Shown here: positions 33,295 through 44,888 of the stretch, in pieces
How the letters are laid out: each line of letters starts with the position of its first letter
Numbering within the stretch: position 1 is the stretch's first letter
Assembly (NCBI GenBank): GCA_002633005.1
Contig: NMRA01000305.1
Coordinates: 429,110 to 493,109, forward strand
Source of the DNA: Phoronis australis
Taxonomy: Eukaryota; Phoronida; Phoronidae
Direction of reading: 5' to 3'
Length of the DNA stretch: 64,000 bases
The notes under the pieces: generated by a model
Seen by the model: only the letters and a program-made list of their open reading frames with translations
Databases searched by the model: none
Told to the model about the DNA's origin: nothing
Made by a program: the position numbers and the translations under genes

Positions 33295-33948
33295 ACATCC
33301 TCTAACCATGTAGTAAGGGTTAACAACGTGGGAGACCAGGACTTTTACGACTTTGCTGACAGTCAGTAGCAGCTAGGTCAGACCTGGCAAAACCCGGGAA
33401 ACTTTTTCAACGGCATTTTCTCCCTTTTCACATTGCAAACTTAGCTACTCGAATGCACGTGTCAGTTAGAGAGCACTGATTCAACTTTCACATTGGCAAC
33501 TTGCTTTGTGCTCTAGAGCCTTTCAATGGCGGTCGTGAAGAACAATAACGCCGTAACTGCATGAACCAAGTCAATTTTGCGATTATGAAATTTGTTGAGT
33601 ATTTAATGCTGCAGGTAAGAGCATAATCTAAGCATTTTCTTGATGATGTAAAAAATCAATTTTGGCGTGTAAAAATGGCGGGAAAATTTTGCGACCTGGC
33701 ATTTATGAATGCGAGCTGGATTTTGAAAAAGCGACCTGGGATTTTAGCTAGGTCGCAAAATGCGACCTGGCAATTTTAATAGCGTCGAGCCCCGTTTTAC
33801 TGGGAAGAGACAAAATATGAACAGATGCACCCTTTTCAAGCAAGTTTCAGGGTCTCAATTTGTCCTCAATTACAAGGACTTGACAAGTGTTGGGAGAACT
33901 AATGTTTGAAATAACATCCGACGTCTTGAACATCTTATTAGTACTCAC

Positions 33949-34248
33949 CAAGTGCTAGGAAGAAGGGGAAGTGTGACTCGCTTCCACTCGTTAAACTCTG
34001 TCGCGTCATAGACACTGCGCTCCATATAACTATCACAAGGGCCTGGTGGGACACAACCATCCTGCACTAAAGACCAAGTCATGCCATGATTGGTCGAGTA
34101 CTCCAGATATACCTGGTTGGTCACATGTTGAGAGAACACCTCCTCACAGCCCATCACCAACTCAAACTGGATCATGTATGACGGTCCCACATGGAGAGCC
34201 TCAGTTACAACGTAGCGCTGCTCAGCCTCTTGATAGCCTTTAGTGAAC
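33949..34248 (-). CDS. RELN: reelin exon E18: repeat 2A
   Basis: Encodes [54 protein letters not shown] and FNEWKRVTLPLLPSTW. Matches vertebrate GASYMIQFSLVMGCGQ...[22 protein letters not shown]. Acceptor CACTCTAG, donor GTGAGT; ends two bases into a Trp codon. Confidence 0.95.
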
Positions 34249-34785
34249 CTAGAGTGAAGAGGACTACTTTGTAACAAGTCACCTACAAATCTTTGAAATA
34301 TTCTGGGGCGCATTCTACAATACAAGACACTTGCAAGACACTTACTCTTGGATTATGAAGCAGTAAACAGTTAGTTACTCTTTCTTTGATAATTGAACAT
34401 CACAGCTTCACCGACCAATCATTTCGATGGCAGCCATTTTGATAGTGTACGTGAGTGAAGTCACAACATCCTCCCAAAACGCATTTGTCATTCACTCGCA
34501 TAATTTGTCATGATCTCGCCATATTTGCTTAACGAAGCACATCCTGGTATCCATTCTGACGGTCTCGTCAATTATCATGATAATTTTGAAAAAAAATCAT
34601 CCACCACGAGGATACAAACACAAACTCAAGACATATATTTTTTACCTGCAACCAGTATCCAATTAAACAACCTCTAACAATCCTCAAAACCTTTGACCTT
34701 GAGCACCATCCAATAAAAATGATCTTTAACTCCCACCAGCCCGTTAGCTCAAAGCAGAATCCAATAAGATGATCCTTATACTTAC

Positions 34786-35022
34786 CCCAAGACCTTTGAC
34801 CTAGAACAGTACCCAATCAGACTGCCCAGATGGATATCGAGGCTGTGTGGAACTGTGGAATGGTGACTCATATCAATAGTCAAGGTGTTAAACATTTTAT
34901 CTGTCAACATGATGTCATCCAGTGCCCAGACGTCACGCTGGTACCCAGAATGCACCGGCTGCCACCAGCGGAACCTTGTACTGGCTGTCATGGCCGCCTC
35001 AGGAAGGTGGATGGCAGTAGAT
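34786..35022 (-). CDS. RELN: reelin exon E17: end of repeat 1B and start of repeat 2A
   Basis: Encodes [40 protein letters not shown], then SLDIHLGSLIGYCSRSKVLG. Matches vertebrate [37 protein letters not shown] and the LGNVQPYC segment of repeat 2. Strong GTAAGT donor. The last 20 residues are less conserved than the rest, and the intron just downstream holds degenerate copies of the same stretch. Confidence 0.9.
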
Positions 35023-35723
35023 CTGTTAGTTGGAGTTCACAATCACAATAACAGCAAAATCACATGGATTTTGAACAATAGTGAAAAATGCCACTTTCTA
35101 GTTTTCCAAACAAAAATGAAAAAATGATTAACAAAGCTGTGACACCTATTTGAGAATTTAATTAATTCTGAAATTTGATCGTATCATTCACGTGATTGTT
35201 TCTGTATGAACACACTACCAGTCACTGCAAAAAAAATCAAGTAAGCCCAAATGCCACTTTTAGAAAATATATACCGTGGACTTTTTATAGTTTGAAGATA
35301 AAATACATTTGGGTTTGTGCCCATGTTAAGCTCCGCACCCTCAAATCAATTTTTAAACCGTTGAAATTCCATGAAAAACTATACACCTTTGATCTTAGGC
35401 TCCACACAATTTCCGAAAAATAATTAAATCTCTCAGAATACAAATAAATAAGTGATAGTTTCTAAGATAATTTCTACACCTTAAAATATTTCTAGACATT
35501 GATGTGCCCATGGCTAAATCTTTATTTAGCAATTGTGAAGGGGCAGCACAACAAATTTCTGTCTTAAGTCCTGAGTCACTTTTCATGAAAGAGATTCCTG
35601 ACCTTGTTGATGCTCAGCCCCCAAAGTTTAGTTTCATCGACAAGAATCGGAACGAATTTTATAAGTTACACAAATGGCAAAGAGTGACCCAGGCCTACTC
35701 TCCGTCATTCACCTATAACTTAC

Positions 35724-35885
35724 CCAGGCTGCAGGTGGTCAGAAACTGTTAGATCTTTCAGCAGCCACCAAGTGACACCACCATCTGACGAGTACATCAA
35801 TAGTATGTGTCCACTGGTATGAGAGGGTGGCGGACAGGTACTGGTCACTGAGTTGCTACCTATACGCACACTGAACTGCAGGTAC
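35724..35885 (-). CDS. RELN: reelin exon E16: repeat 1B
   Basis: Encodes YLQFSVRIGSNSVTSTCPPP, HILLMYSSDGGVTWWLLKDL, matching vertebrate [20 protein letters not shown]...VLLHYSYDNGITWKLLEHY. Acceptor TTGCCAG, donor GTAAGT; phase 2 at both junctions. Confidence 0.94.
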
Positions 35886-38800
35886 CTGGCAACAATAATC
35901 ACTATCATTACCATGCCATATCTTATCACTAATAAATACACTTTGTCTACAATAGGTGGCGCAACCAACTGCAATGGGTTCAACAGGATCAGTAAGTTTT
36001 TTTAATGATCTTTAGCAACACTTCGTGTGCCTTTATGGTTAAAATCTGATCAGTTTCTGACAACAAAATTGCGAATATTTTAAGTTTTCAAAGGCTATAC
36101 TTTCATTGTTGGGAAGGCTCAAAATTCTGCAAAATACTGTGGAACAAAGTATGTATTACAGAACTTCTAAGAATACTATTAACGAAAAAATAACATTTCA
36201 TTCGTCCGCCATACTATTTCCTAAATTGATGACATTTTGTTATAGTATCAATTTTACAGAAAATGAAAACTTTATGACTAGGCAGCAGAGCTTCAGATCG
36301 GCTTGATGTCATATTCTCATGAGGGTCAGCCCTCTCAGCGAGCGACCGCTTCGCTATCCCAGTTGCCCGCTGTCGCTCATGACAAAGCCGTCCTAACAAT
36401 AGCCCTATAGTGAGCAAGTCAACCACACAAATCGCTTGTGCAGTATTACGTAACCATTAACTAGGACTTGGACAGACACTAGAATAGAAGTTTCAGATAT
36501 AACTATTTATGCATGTGTTAAAAATTTTTGTGCTATATTGAAAATTATTGATCAAAATCGATTACCGTATTCGCCGTAATAGCCGCCCATGCCCCTATAA
36601 AGCGCCCCCCACGCGTTTTCACTTTGCTGAAATAAGCGCCCAGTCCATGAACGTGTACACGGTTACAATGACGTACCTACAGTCCTAAATTTAGGCTAAA
36701 ACTCGGCTACAGTAACGTCTTCAATTTATCAAAAAAGTTTTGCACGGGTCTTCTAGACCACCAGCGGCACTGCTACGTTTGTATTTAGCCGTGACTTTAC
36801 ACTTCAAAGTAACGCAGCGCTTCAAAAAGAACGCAACAGCATTGCTACTCTCTCGCGACGACCGTGTCCCACTCTATGGTCTGACCTTTCGGTAGACACA
36901 TCGACTGTCTCATGAATAAAAATAACTCGGTGTTAAACGCACGTGGCCAGGAAGCGCGCGCGCTACATACATGAACCTGTCATCAAAGACATTAGTCGGG
37001 AATTTTCCATTCATGAAACGGGTAGCATAGCATCGATAAGAAATGAATGTTGGCACTAATTTCCGACGATTTCTAATACTATAAAACATGTTTGCGTTAT
37101 TTTTGAGATGTATTGTTTGATTAACCATAATTGGTGTTTTTAAGCCGAACATCCGATAAAGTGACAACTGACAGTGAATGCTTACACACCCTTACACCGA
37201 AAAATAACTGTCAGATAGTTACGTACGCATCCAGCTACACGGCGACTAATATGGGCCTTACCGAGACAAATGTCGAAAGTTTTTAGCACGAGACCGGCAA
37301 GTGCTGAATGAAACACGCTCTGGTTTAGGCCTAGCTACTGCATGTGCAAATTTCTTTAGACACATCTAGCTAGTTAGATTGCGTGCCTCTGGCCAAAAGA
37401 CGGTCTCTGCTTTGACAAATGAACTCTGGTGATACGCACGCGCTCGCTTATTCGCAGACGAACTTCAAAACAAACGTCACGTGACAACAACATGTTTGTT
37501 CGTCCAGACATTTTTCTCGCCGTGTTGCCGATCAGACATGTAGATGCACAGATTTGTACTTAAACCTCCCGTTAATCCAGACTCCACGGGACCTTAAAAA
37601 ATCTTAGAGATGCTACTTATAAAACTTAATGAGGATTTCAGGTAATTTGCTTGAGTCAAAACCATTTTTATTCAAGCATTGAAATCGCCATATCGAATAC
37701 GGCGATTTCGAGGCAGTCAGTCGCCGAGTTTTCGCCCTGGAATTTCAGCACAATGTTCTGTAAAATGGTCGTAATTTAGCTGCAAAGTTTGATAGCAATG
37801 CACCACAGTTTTGTTGAAAGTCTTTCATAGATTACATATACGTCACAGAGCGTAAATTTTATGAATCTTAGCTTCCGATTTCACCCGTTTCGGAGACCGG
37901 GTTTCAACCGCCTTGGGTTATAATAAGCGCCCCCTCAGAACCGAACTTTTCTAAGCTCCCTGGGCGGTTATTACGGCGAATACGGTACATGCAGTCGTTG
38001 AACGGCGAAAATTAATGCCCAAGTTGCCGAGAAACAAACCTTGTCGTCACTCAGAGAAACGAAAAGTCCGAGAAAAGGAGACAGAAGTCCACTAAAAAAG
38101 ATGCATACGCACAGTTCTGATAGGTGGTACCCCGTTTTTTTAGTCCTCTCGATTTTTTTGTCCACATGGACAGAAATTCGAGCCCCCCATTTTCAAGGCT
38201 GGGCGCGCGCATGCTCGCGATTAATTAGTCTTCTAATGGGATCAGAGAATTGTACTATCTCAGTGCACAAATGTCCTACGTATTTTAAATCAAGAGTATC
38301 GACGGTGAATTTGACACCAGTTACTTATTTCTCGGGAGTTTTGAGACTGCTCAGACGATGCATCATGTGGCGTACGAACTTGGAATTCAAAAACACTATC
38401 AGAATAGGTGGCCTTTGAATAGTAAAAAACTTATGACTTTAAAAATACTGCTCTGTTTTGGCCCAAGCTATGATTATGGTATTCGTGAAACGTCCTTTTA
38501 CAACGAACATTTCAAATGTTTTAACTTCCAACAGCCATCATCTCTTACTCGGGATAAGCGGGCTTCATGCTATCAGAGGGAAATGAAGTGTAATATTTAT
38601 ACTTGGGCCAAAGTTCTTCGAAAACACTGCCAACTGAAATGGACATAGATATCTAAGCTTGGCCAACTAAAGGCTGAAAGTAGTGCTTTCCCTTGTGGTG
38701 TAGCTTGGTCTTTAGTAACAGGCAGAGGAATGCCTATTGTTACCCAAGCCTACAGTTTAAACATCTCCACAATAGCCCTTTATTATGAAAGTCAATGCAG

Positions 38801-39337
38801 GCACAATAGGGTAAGGTATACAAAATCAGATAAGAGATAATGATCCCCTATACCAGTTCTGAACCTGCTGACCGATATGCTAGTAAGAGGAGATCTCAGC
38901 TATAGTGCGACTAATTCCCACATCCAATAATCATCGCTCTTCATTTGAGGAGGAAGAAAATGCATTGTGAGATTGATCTAGTTTTCAAAACGTAGGGCTG
39001 CCAACCCCCTTCTGAGCTCAGTAGGACAAATGAAGAATGAGTCATGCACCAAGTACAACTTACTGTAAAGCACAGAATTATGGGTAAATACAGTAGAATC
39101 AGGGTGCTGATTAAGGATTCCATGAAGTGGTTATTATGCTGGGACACTATGAGCTTGAATGGTAAGTCTCGATTTTGTTTTGATTTTGAGCTCGTCTGAA
39201 GGAATGTTTCCTCTTACGAAACTAACACCTATGTGCATCTAGGATGAACCTAACAGGCCGTATTTTGAAACTCAAAATTTTTGTGCCTAAATTTGAATTT
39301 CTAGAGTTTGGGGCATGCTGCACCATTTTAAACAAAC
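35886..39337 (-). other. reelin intron E15-E16 (3.45 kb)
   Basis: Mainly the TIR element at 36,563-37,987 plus flanking repeat sequence. No exon found. Frames at 38.0-38.65 kb overlap a dispersed repeat and show no recognisable domain. Confidence 0.55.
36563..37987. mobile_element. 1.4 kb non-autonomous DNA transposon with long TIRs and TA flanks, copy 1
   Basis: Starts CCGTATTCGCCGTAATAGCC and ends GGTTATTACGGCGAATACGG, with TA on both sides. Second copy at 57,335-58,825. Internal CATGAACGTGTACACGG and GGGTAGCATAGCATCG blocks are shared. No transposase frame; the TA flanks suggest a Tc1/mariner-like target, an inference only. Confidence 0.85.
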
Positions 39338-39568
39338 CTGCTGAGTGTGGTGTTAAGGTCACGAGTCTCCACTTGACGAAGGTTGCGTTGATTGAAGACA
39401 AGAGCTTTACCAGTGCTAACAACGCCGCAGTCATAGCTGTGAACAGCGCCATCTATCTTGAAACGGTCACGACTAATGGTGTTCAAGGAGGCAACATTCT
39501 CCATCAGATACAGCGGGTGAGGGAGAGCAGGAGAGGAACAGTCATCACCATGGTAACCAAGGTCACAG
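39338..39568 (-). CDS. RELN: reelin exon E15: EGF 1 second half and repeat 1B
   Basis: Encodes CDLGYHGDDC (end of EGF 1), then SRDRFKIDGAVHSYDCGVVS and TGKALVFNQRNLRQVETRDL. Matches vertebrate CDPGFSGPAC and [22 protein letters not shown]. Acceptor TTTCAG; donor GTTTGT (non-consensus at +3) after two bases of an Arg codon. Confidence 0.92.
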
Positions 39569-40270
39569 CTGAAACCAAGGGCAACAATAAGGTGACTAGC
39601 GCTTGAAATCAGATATGAAGACCTAGGTGTACAGAGCTTTATCTCGGTGGCAAGGCTAGTAAGTGGTGACCGCTGTGGTGCCAAGGCAGGTCCCACCATT
39701 TATGTGACTGTGTACTTAGCCCCATGCGCCTGTATCTGAAATTATGCATTTTTCCAAAAAATACTTTGCTCATTGAGACTAGTGTTTCGCATATAGGCGA
39801 ATGCGTCTATGCTTCACTTATAGGCGAAGACGACTGTGCCTTATATAAAATCATGTCTTAAAAATTCAGTGCGTTCAGTTCTGTACAACTTTGTTTTGCA
39901 CAAACTTTGAACTTCTCATTCAGATTGTAACTATAGTTGAATACACGTCAACACATATCATTGTATACAGGATAAGACAAGATTTACTCAGACACGTTAA
40001 AATTAAGTGGCTAGTATGTTTATGCACAACTGTTCTGCATAATTAGGTACACACTTTTTGCTATCAACGTTCAGTTGTTACTTAAAAGGATACCGGACCC
40101 TGTTTTGACCTATTAACAGATATTAAAAACGACTTATCTATCCAATTCTCTGAAATAAAATAATACTCTGTAACCCCCCGACAACCCTAAGAAGTTTGGA
40201 GGACATTTGAAAATTCTTTTCAAAGTCTACTAAACCGGCAAGCGTGACCTACGATTTTAGCGAATTACAC

Positions 40271-40388
40271 GGCTAATGTGTGACAGGCTTAAGTGTGACA
40301 GGCTTAAGTGTGACAGGCTTAAGTGTGACAGGCTTAAGTGTGACAGGCTTAAGTGTGACAGGCTTAAGTGTGACAGGCTTAAGTGTGC
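40271..40388. repeat. 15-base minisatellite, seven copies
   Basis: Perfect units of TGTGACAGGCTTAAG in the intron holding the TRIM gene. The lack of divergence points to recent expansion or active slippage. Confidence 0.95.
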
Positions 40389-40584
40389 AGCAATATTATT
40401 TGTGTTGCAAAATTTAACGGCAAAAACGAAAACATTTTTTGTATGAATAAAGTCAGAATAATGACAAAAGGAGACGAGAAAGAGGGAACTGGAAATCAAA
40501 TCTTAAGAGGAAATTGAAACCAAAGAAGAGGAAATCTCTCAAAGGAGGATAACTAAAAGCTCTGCATAATTAACAAAATTGGAT

Positions 40585-40985
40585 AATATTGAATAACAGG
40601 ATAACATTAGATCAGCCCCACTTTCAGTTTCAATCATTGCTTAAAAATAGACTCATTCTAGAAGAATATACAAGATGTCTAGACAAAAAATATTTAATCA
40701 CAGCTCTTGGACAATTTAGATGTTCAAATCAGAAAATAAAAATCGAAACTGGCAGACACTTTAGAAATAGCTAGAGATGAGCATTTCGGCTGTTTGTTTT
40801 GACACTGTTGAGGATGGAAAACACGTTTTATTAGAGTGTAACATTTACAGTATAATGAAGATCTTAGGAGAAAGTATGGTATTGAAGAAATTAACTTCGA
40901 CGGTGATTCCTTCATTTATTTGATGAAGTCTTGCAACGTTTGGAACTTACCTAATTTCATTCGAAGTTTTTATTGTGCATATTAG
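40585..40985 (+). pseudogene. remnant 3' end of a non-LTR retrotransposon reverse transcriptase gene
   Basis: The frame at 40,589-40,774 encodes LGQFRCSNQKIKIETGRHF. After a stop, another frame (from about 40,770) encodes VCFDTVEDGKHVLLECNIYS. Together these match the Cys-His-rich tail after the reverse transcriptase of CR1/L2-like elements (IE-x-GR, then C...VED-x-x-H-x-LL-x-C). The frame break and missing domains mark it as dead. Confidence 0.7.
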
Positions 40986-41394
40986 TTAATTTAATAGCTT
41001 GTATTATGATAACTACTTTCAATCATTAAGAATACGCTGACCTAATTTTGTTTTTTGTTACTTTCATAATTGTATATGGGCGGCAGCCTAAGTACTGAGA
41101 AAAAATACATAAATTGGACAATTAAATAAATGTACTTTTTGTTTCGGTATCTTAAACTTTTACACTTTCATGATATTCAGTTTACTATTAGAGGGTATCG
41201 TATTTAGCCAAAACACTTTTAAAACATGCAAGGGCTGTAAATTTAAACGACAGACACATGTAAAGTATCAAAAAATTTGTAATTTGTAAGTAACCGGAAA
41301 TACCAATACATATTTTATGTCGCACAATAGCAACCGAATTCGACACAACAACAGGCGATTTCCATAACAGCAAAACACTATCCGGTTGACATTT

Positions 41395-41590
41395 AGGACA
41401 AGCATTGGTGAGTCATTGCTGCATGTATTTAAATATCCACGCACTGTATTGGCTGTACTGACATTGCAGTGTCGTCTGCTTGCCAAGACAAGAGTTGGTG
41501 AATCATTGCTATACCCATGCAAGCAACTGGCTGCAAAGACAAACAAAGCTATGCCAGTGTCGCCTGCTTTTCCACCCGATTCCTGAGAGG
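41395..41590. repeat. diverged tandem duplication of about 95 bases
   Basis: ACAAGCATTGGTGAGTCATT and ACAAGAGTTGGTGAATCATT head two diverged units, both followed by CAGTGTCG-C-TGCTT phrases. Confidence 0.6.
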
Positions 41591-41829
41591 TTGACAACAA
41601 AGCAAAGCTTTCAACAAGTAAGTAAAACACTAAGTACTGAGCAGAAGTGCTCTTAAACCTGCTTTCCATCGACAAATTTTGATTGATGCCATTTGCTGTA
41701 AAAATACACATCAACCTGTTATTAGTCCAAAATAAGCGAGATTTTTTCGTAAACGTCATTTTCAGAGTTCACCAAGCCCCTTGTAGCTTACTTACCATTA
41801 TTAACTTAACCATTACATACCACTCCCCT

Positions 41830-42360
41830 AGACTGTTAAAACCAAGAAATGTCTATCTGACGATCTGATCTACTATCACGTTTGATTAAACTTGACCAAC
41901 AAGCCTATAGTTGTGTTGGCACACAATGCTGTGGTAGTAACTGGGTCAAGAGGTTACCGTCAAACTAAGGAACACTAAGAAATCAGCAGGTGAAAGTTAA
42001 GTCTAATTTCTCTGTAAGTCAACCCCTTTTATCTGTTCGAAGTTTTTTTGGTGATATTATTTCATACAAAACACATCTTCGCAATATTTCTTGAACCTAG
42101 TTTGGAAATATTTTTTAAATATCAGTTAGCGTCAGGTGCGCGGTTTACAACGTAATTGTTGGATTACGTGAGATTATCAGATAAATGCAGACAATGAGAT
42201 AGCTGAACTATTTAAACATTCGTTGCCAACTTTCTCCCCTTGCTATCGCCGTCAAACTCATAACGACACGATTCTATCCAGACTAGCCGATCAGTGAAAT
42301 TGGGATAGTCATCCCACAACACGAGTGTGTAACGATGGGGGATAAAAGCATTGTTCGAAT
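41830..42360. mobile_element. Rep-X family copy
   Basis: Shares TTTGATTAAACTTGACCAAC and GATTACGTGAGATTATCAGA with 20.25-20.58 and 22.68-22.99 kb. An inverted, SINE-interrupted copy lies at 43.85-44.2 kb. No coding frame. Confidence 0.7.
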
Positions 42361-42599
42361 AAAACACGTCCCCAGTATAACACAACCTGGATTTTGTGTT
42401 TTGAAGTTGACGGTCTTTCCCCACAGTTGTCATTTAACTCAGTGACACCTAAAGCCTTGGTCACACTTGGCCATTTAGCCGCCTTTATAAGGAATTTTCA
42501 AACTTTGACATTTGACGTTAACATATTAGCTTTAAATGAGCAAACCATAGTTGGCAGATGTTCATAGGCCAAATCCAGGTTTGTTATCATTTCACACTT

Positions 42600-42873
42600 T
42601 GGGCTTGGAGGGGGGGCATAACTAATACGCATAGTGGCTCTAAGACTTTTGGGGACAGTTGTAAGTCCCAGGTGTCGTTCACACACAGTAGGTCTTGTGA
42701 AATTGACATGCAAGCTCAGTAAATGGAGTTACTTGTGGACCCTGGCCTTAGTCATACAACTGTCCCAGTTGGACTGTGTAACTAAACACAGCTTAACAAA
42801 AGGATTAGAGTACTGGCTGATAAGATCATTGTTTTATTACCCCCAATGAATTCTGAGTAGCCCAGCCCAGAAT
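42600..42873. mobile_element. MITE-1 family, copy 4
   Basis: Better preserved ends: TTTGGGCTTGGAGG at the left and AGCCCAGCCCAGAATG at the right, roughly inverted. Core phrases TTGACATGCAAGCTCAGTAA and GTTTTATTACCCCC are shared with the other copies. Confidence 0.75.
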
Positions 42874-43286
42874 GAAGTAATACTTTTGGAGACATTTGGG
42901 ATCATGGTATCCTGGAATTCCAAGAGGAGAAATTACATCCTTGTAGTGGGATGAGAGTTATCAAGGGTGAATCCCATTTACTATTATCCCATTTGCACAT
43001 GGACCTTCGATGCAAACTTGTCATAACAATTGCTGCAATAGACGTACCACTAGTTTTGATCGGTTCATCAGTTCACAAGATGTAAATGTCATAACTGATA
43101 TAGCCAAACTCCTAGTCCATGCAGAGAACCGGAGATGGACTGTTTTACATGTTCAACTGTAGTTTGCATATTTTTTCATCCCCTCTGCATTTTGTTCAAT
43201 CCAACATGTTGCGTGTGTGTGCGCCCGTGAGTGTGCGCATGCGCGTGCATGCGTTTTTATTTCAGTAAAAGGGAAAGACAGCCTTA

Positions 43287-43537
43287 TTACGGTGAAAATT
43301 CTTCAATTTGGGAGGAAAATGAATGATAAATTGACATTATATCTCTATTTTTCAGAGGCTTAACACATTTTCACAAATGCTCAAAAATTCTACCAAATGC
43401 TGTTGCTTAGCTACGTCATACAAACCATGCTAAAAGCAAAGTAAGTTATCCTGAAAAGATATTTTATTGCGAAATTTGACAAAATAAAATTTCACCTGAC
43501 CGCCATATTGTGTCCAAAACTGAAGAATTTTTATCGT
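43287..43537. mobile_element. small inverted-repeat element (MITE-2)
   Basis: Begins TTACGGTGAAAATTCTTCAA and ends CTGAAGAATTTTTATCGT, with the GCCATATTGTGTCCAAAACT block of the family. Non-coding. Confidence 0.65.
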
Positions 43538-43849
43538 ACACTGAAGAAATCACTATTTTTATTTAAGAAGGCCAGTTTCTCACTGTGGCCTGTCTCCAAA
43601 TGCATTGCAATCCACTTTCGAAACCAGAAGCCTCAAGATTAAATAACATACTGTGGATAGTGAAACTAATTTCAAACTGACTCATGGACTTTTTACTTCC
43701 GTGCGTTATCTAAGATGCAGTGTATCATTCTCCAAATTGTCACTTCTCCAATTTCCAAAAGCTAATTACTCAGCAGTGAGTAATGAACACAATAACTAAA
43801 TCTCGTTGTGCGACATCTACACAGTAAGACGTTTACCAGAAATTTTCTT

Positions 43850-44215
43850 AACCTTTATCCCCCATCCTGATTTCGGTGATCAGGAACTCGGGATTACAGC
43901 CCTATCCTTTAACAGCGATACTGAGGGGAGAAAATTGGGAAACCAATGTTTACGTAGTCCAGCCTTCTCATTGTCTGCGTTTGGGAGTCCTGGGTTTGAA
44001 TCATGGCCTTACTGGCACACAGCCAAACATCGGATCACGGAGTCTTCTACTCCTCTGAGAACTCGTGAATATAGGCTAGGGAGTAAATGAGAACTTGGAT
44101 ATAATGCGGAACCGATTTCTGGGGCTGTGCTCATATTTTATTGTCTGCGTTCATCTGATAAGCTCACATAACCCAGCAATTATGTTTTAAACAGCACGCC
44201 TGGTGTTTACCCATA
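43850..44215. mobile_element. Rep-X family copy, inverted and split by a SINE
   Basis: Reverse complement of 42,130-42,320: it contains GGGGAGAAAATTGGGAAACC and CATCTGATAAGCTCACATAA. The SINE-B copy at 43,982-44,139 interrupts it. Confidence 0.75.
43970..44151 (+). mobile_element. SINE-B insertion with 12-base target site duplication
   Basis: ATTGTCTGCGTT occurs at 43,970-43,981 and again at 44,140-44,151. Between them lies a 5'-truncated SINE: B-box-like GGGTTTGAATC, then the ATAATGCGGAACCGATTTCT tail shared with 28,915-29,115. Joining the flanks at one copy of the duplication matches the uninterrupted Rep-X sequence. Confidence 0.88.
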
Positions 44216-44888
44216 TTCAAAAATTACTATTTGCAAACAACTTTCAGCAAATGTCGTGAAGATGAGCTTTTCATGATATACTATCACAAAAAAACTACAA
44301 ACAAATAAGAACGTTTGACTTTCATAGAATTCAGCCTTACCTTCACCTGCAGATTCCTTTGTGTTGCTATAACCTTTGACCGCTTTACCGCACCATCGAG
44401 TACCAAAAGGCTCGTTTGCCAAGCTTAACTGAACATGATTCTAGATCAGATCATGATATTAGAAATTTCTTGGTTTTAACAGTCCAGGGGAATCACGTAT
44501 GGAACGAGAAATTCACTTGTCACCCATAATGTGTGCTTTACGGTACCACAGACCATCATGTGTGTATTTTCATGACCACGGTCGAGTAGACCGCAAGACA
44601 GTAGCTCGCAGCTGCGGTGAGATATTTCTGCTTATAGACTACCAACAGTGAATTCAACTGTAATTCCTGTTTTCTAATCTATAATTCAACTTCGTAATGA
44701 GTAAGTCCAATCACAGCAGAGGTCGCTATTTGCCTAGGACAAGCTAGCAAGCTCTCGAGTAAAATCACGAAACATTTGCCTTTCATGCAACGATTTGCTT
44801 CGTCTCCCTTTTGTGTAAGAAACTAGGTCTACAGAACACTATCTGTGTACCATTTGACACCTAAATAAAATCCTTAATTACTTTGCAG

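Larger units (their letters stand above)
30477..33948 (-). other. reelin intron E18-E19 (3.47 kb)
   Basis: No exon recognised. It contains a short inverted-repeat element at 32,363-32,641 and a dispersed repeat at about 32,050-32,240 related to 38,040-38,215 (AAGTCCACTA, AGCCCCCCATTTT). A one-N join lies at 33,262, with GCGACCTGG phrases at 33,690-33,770. Short open frames here do not resemble known proteins. Confidence 0.55.

Noticed and set aside
36910-37167. 85-codon frame inside the 1.4 kb TIR element
   Set aside because: Not preserved in the second copy at 57.3-58.8 kb and lacks transposase motifs.
38041-38648. Two plus-strand frames of 125 and 96 codons
   Set aside because: They overlap a dispersed repeat also seen at 32.05-32.24 kb; no domain or conserved composition.
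40257-40499. Regular 15-base repeats that could be mistaken for a CRISPR array or a coding SLSHL repeat
   Set aside because: No spacers between units, animal intron context, no associated genes; simple tandem repeat.
41268-41759. 163-codon minus-strand frame
   Set aside because: Runs through a diverged tandem duplication and has no recognisable domain or splice context.
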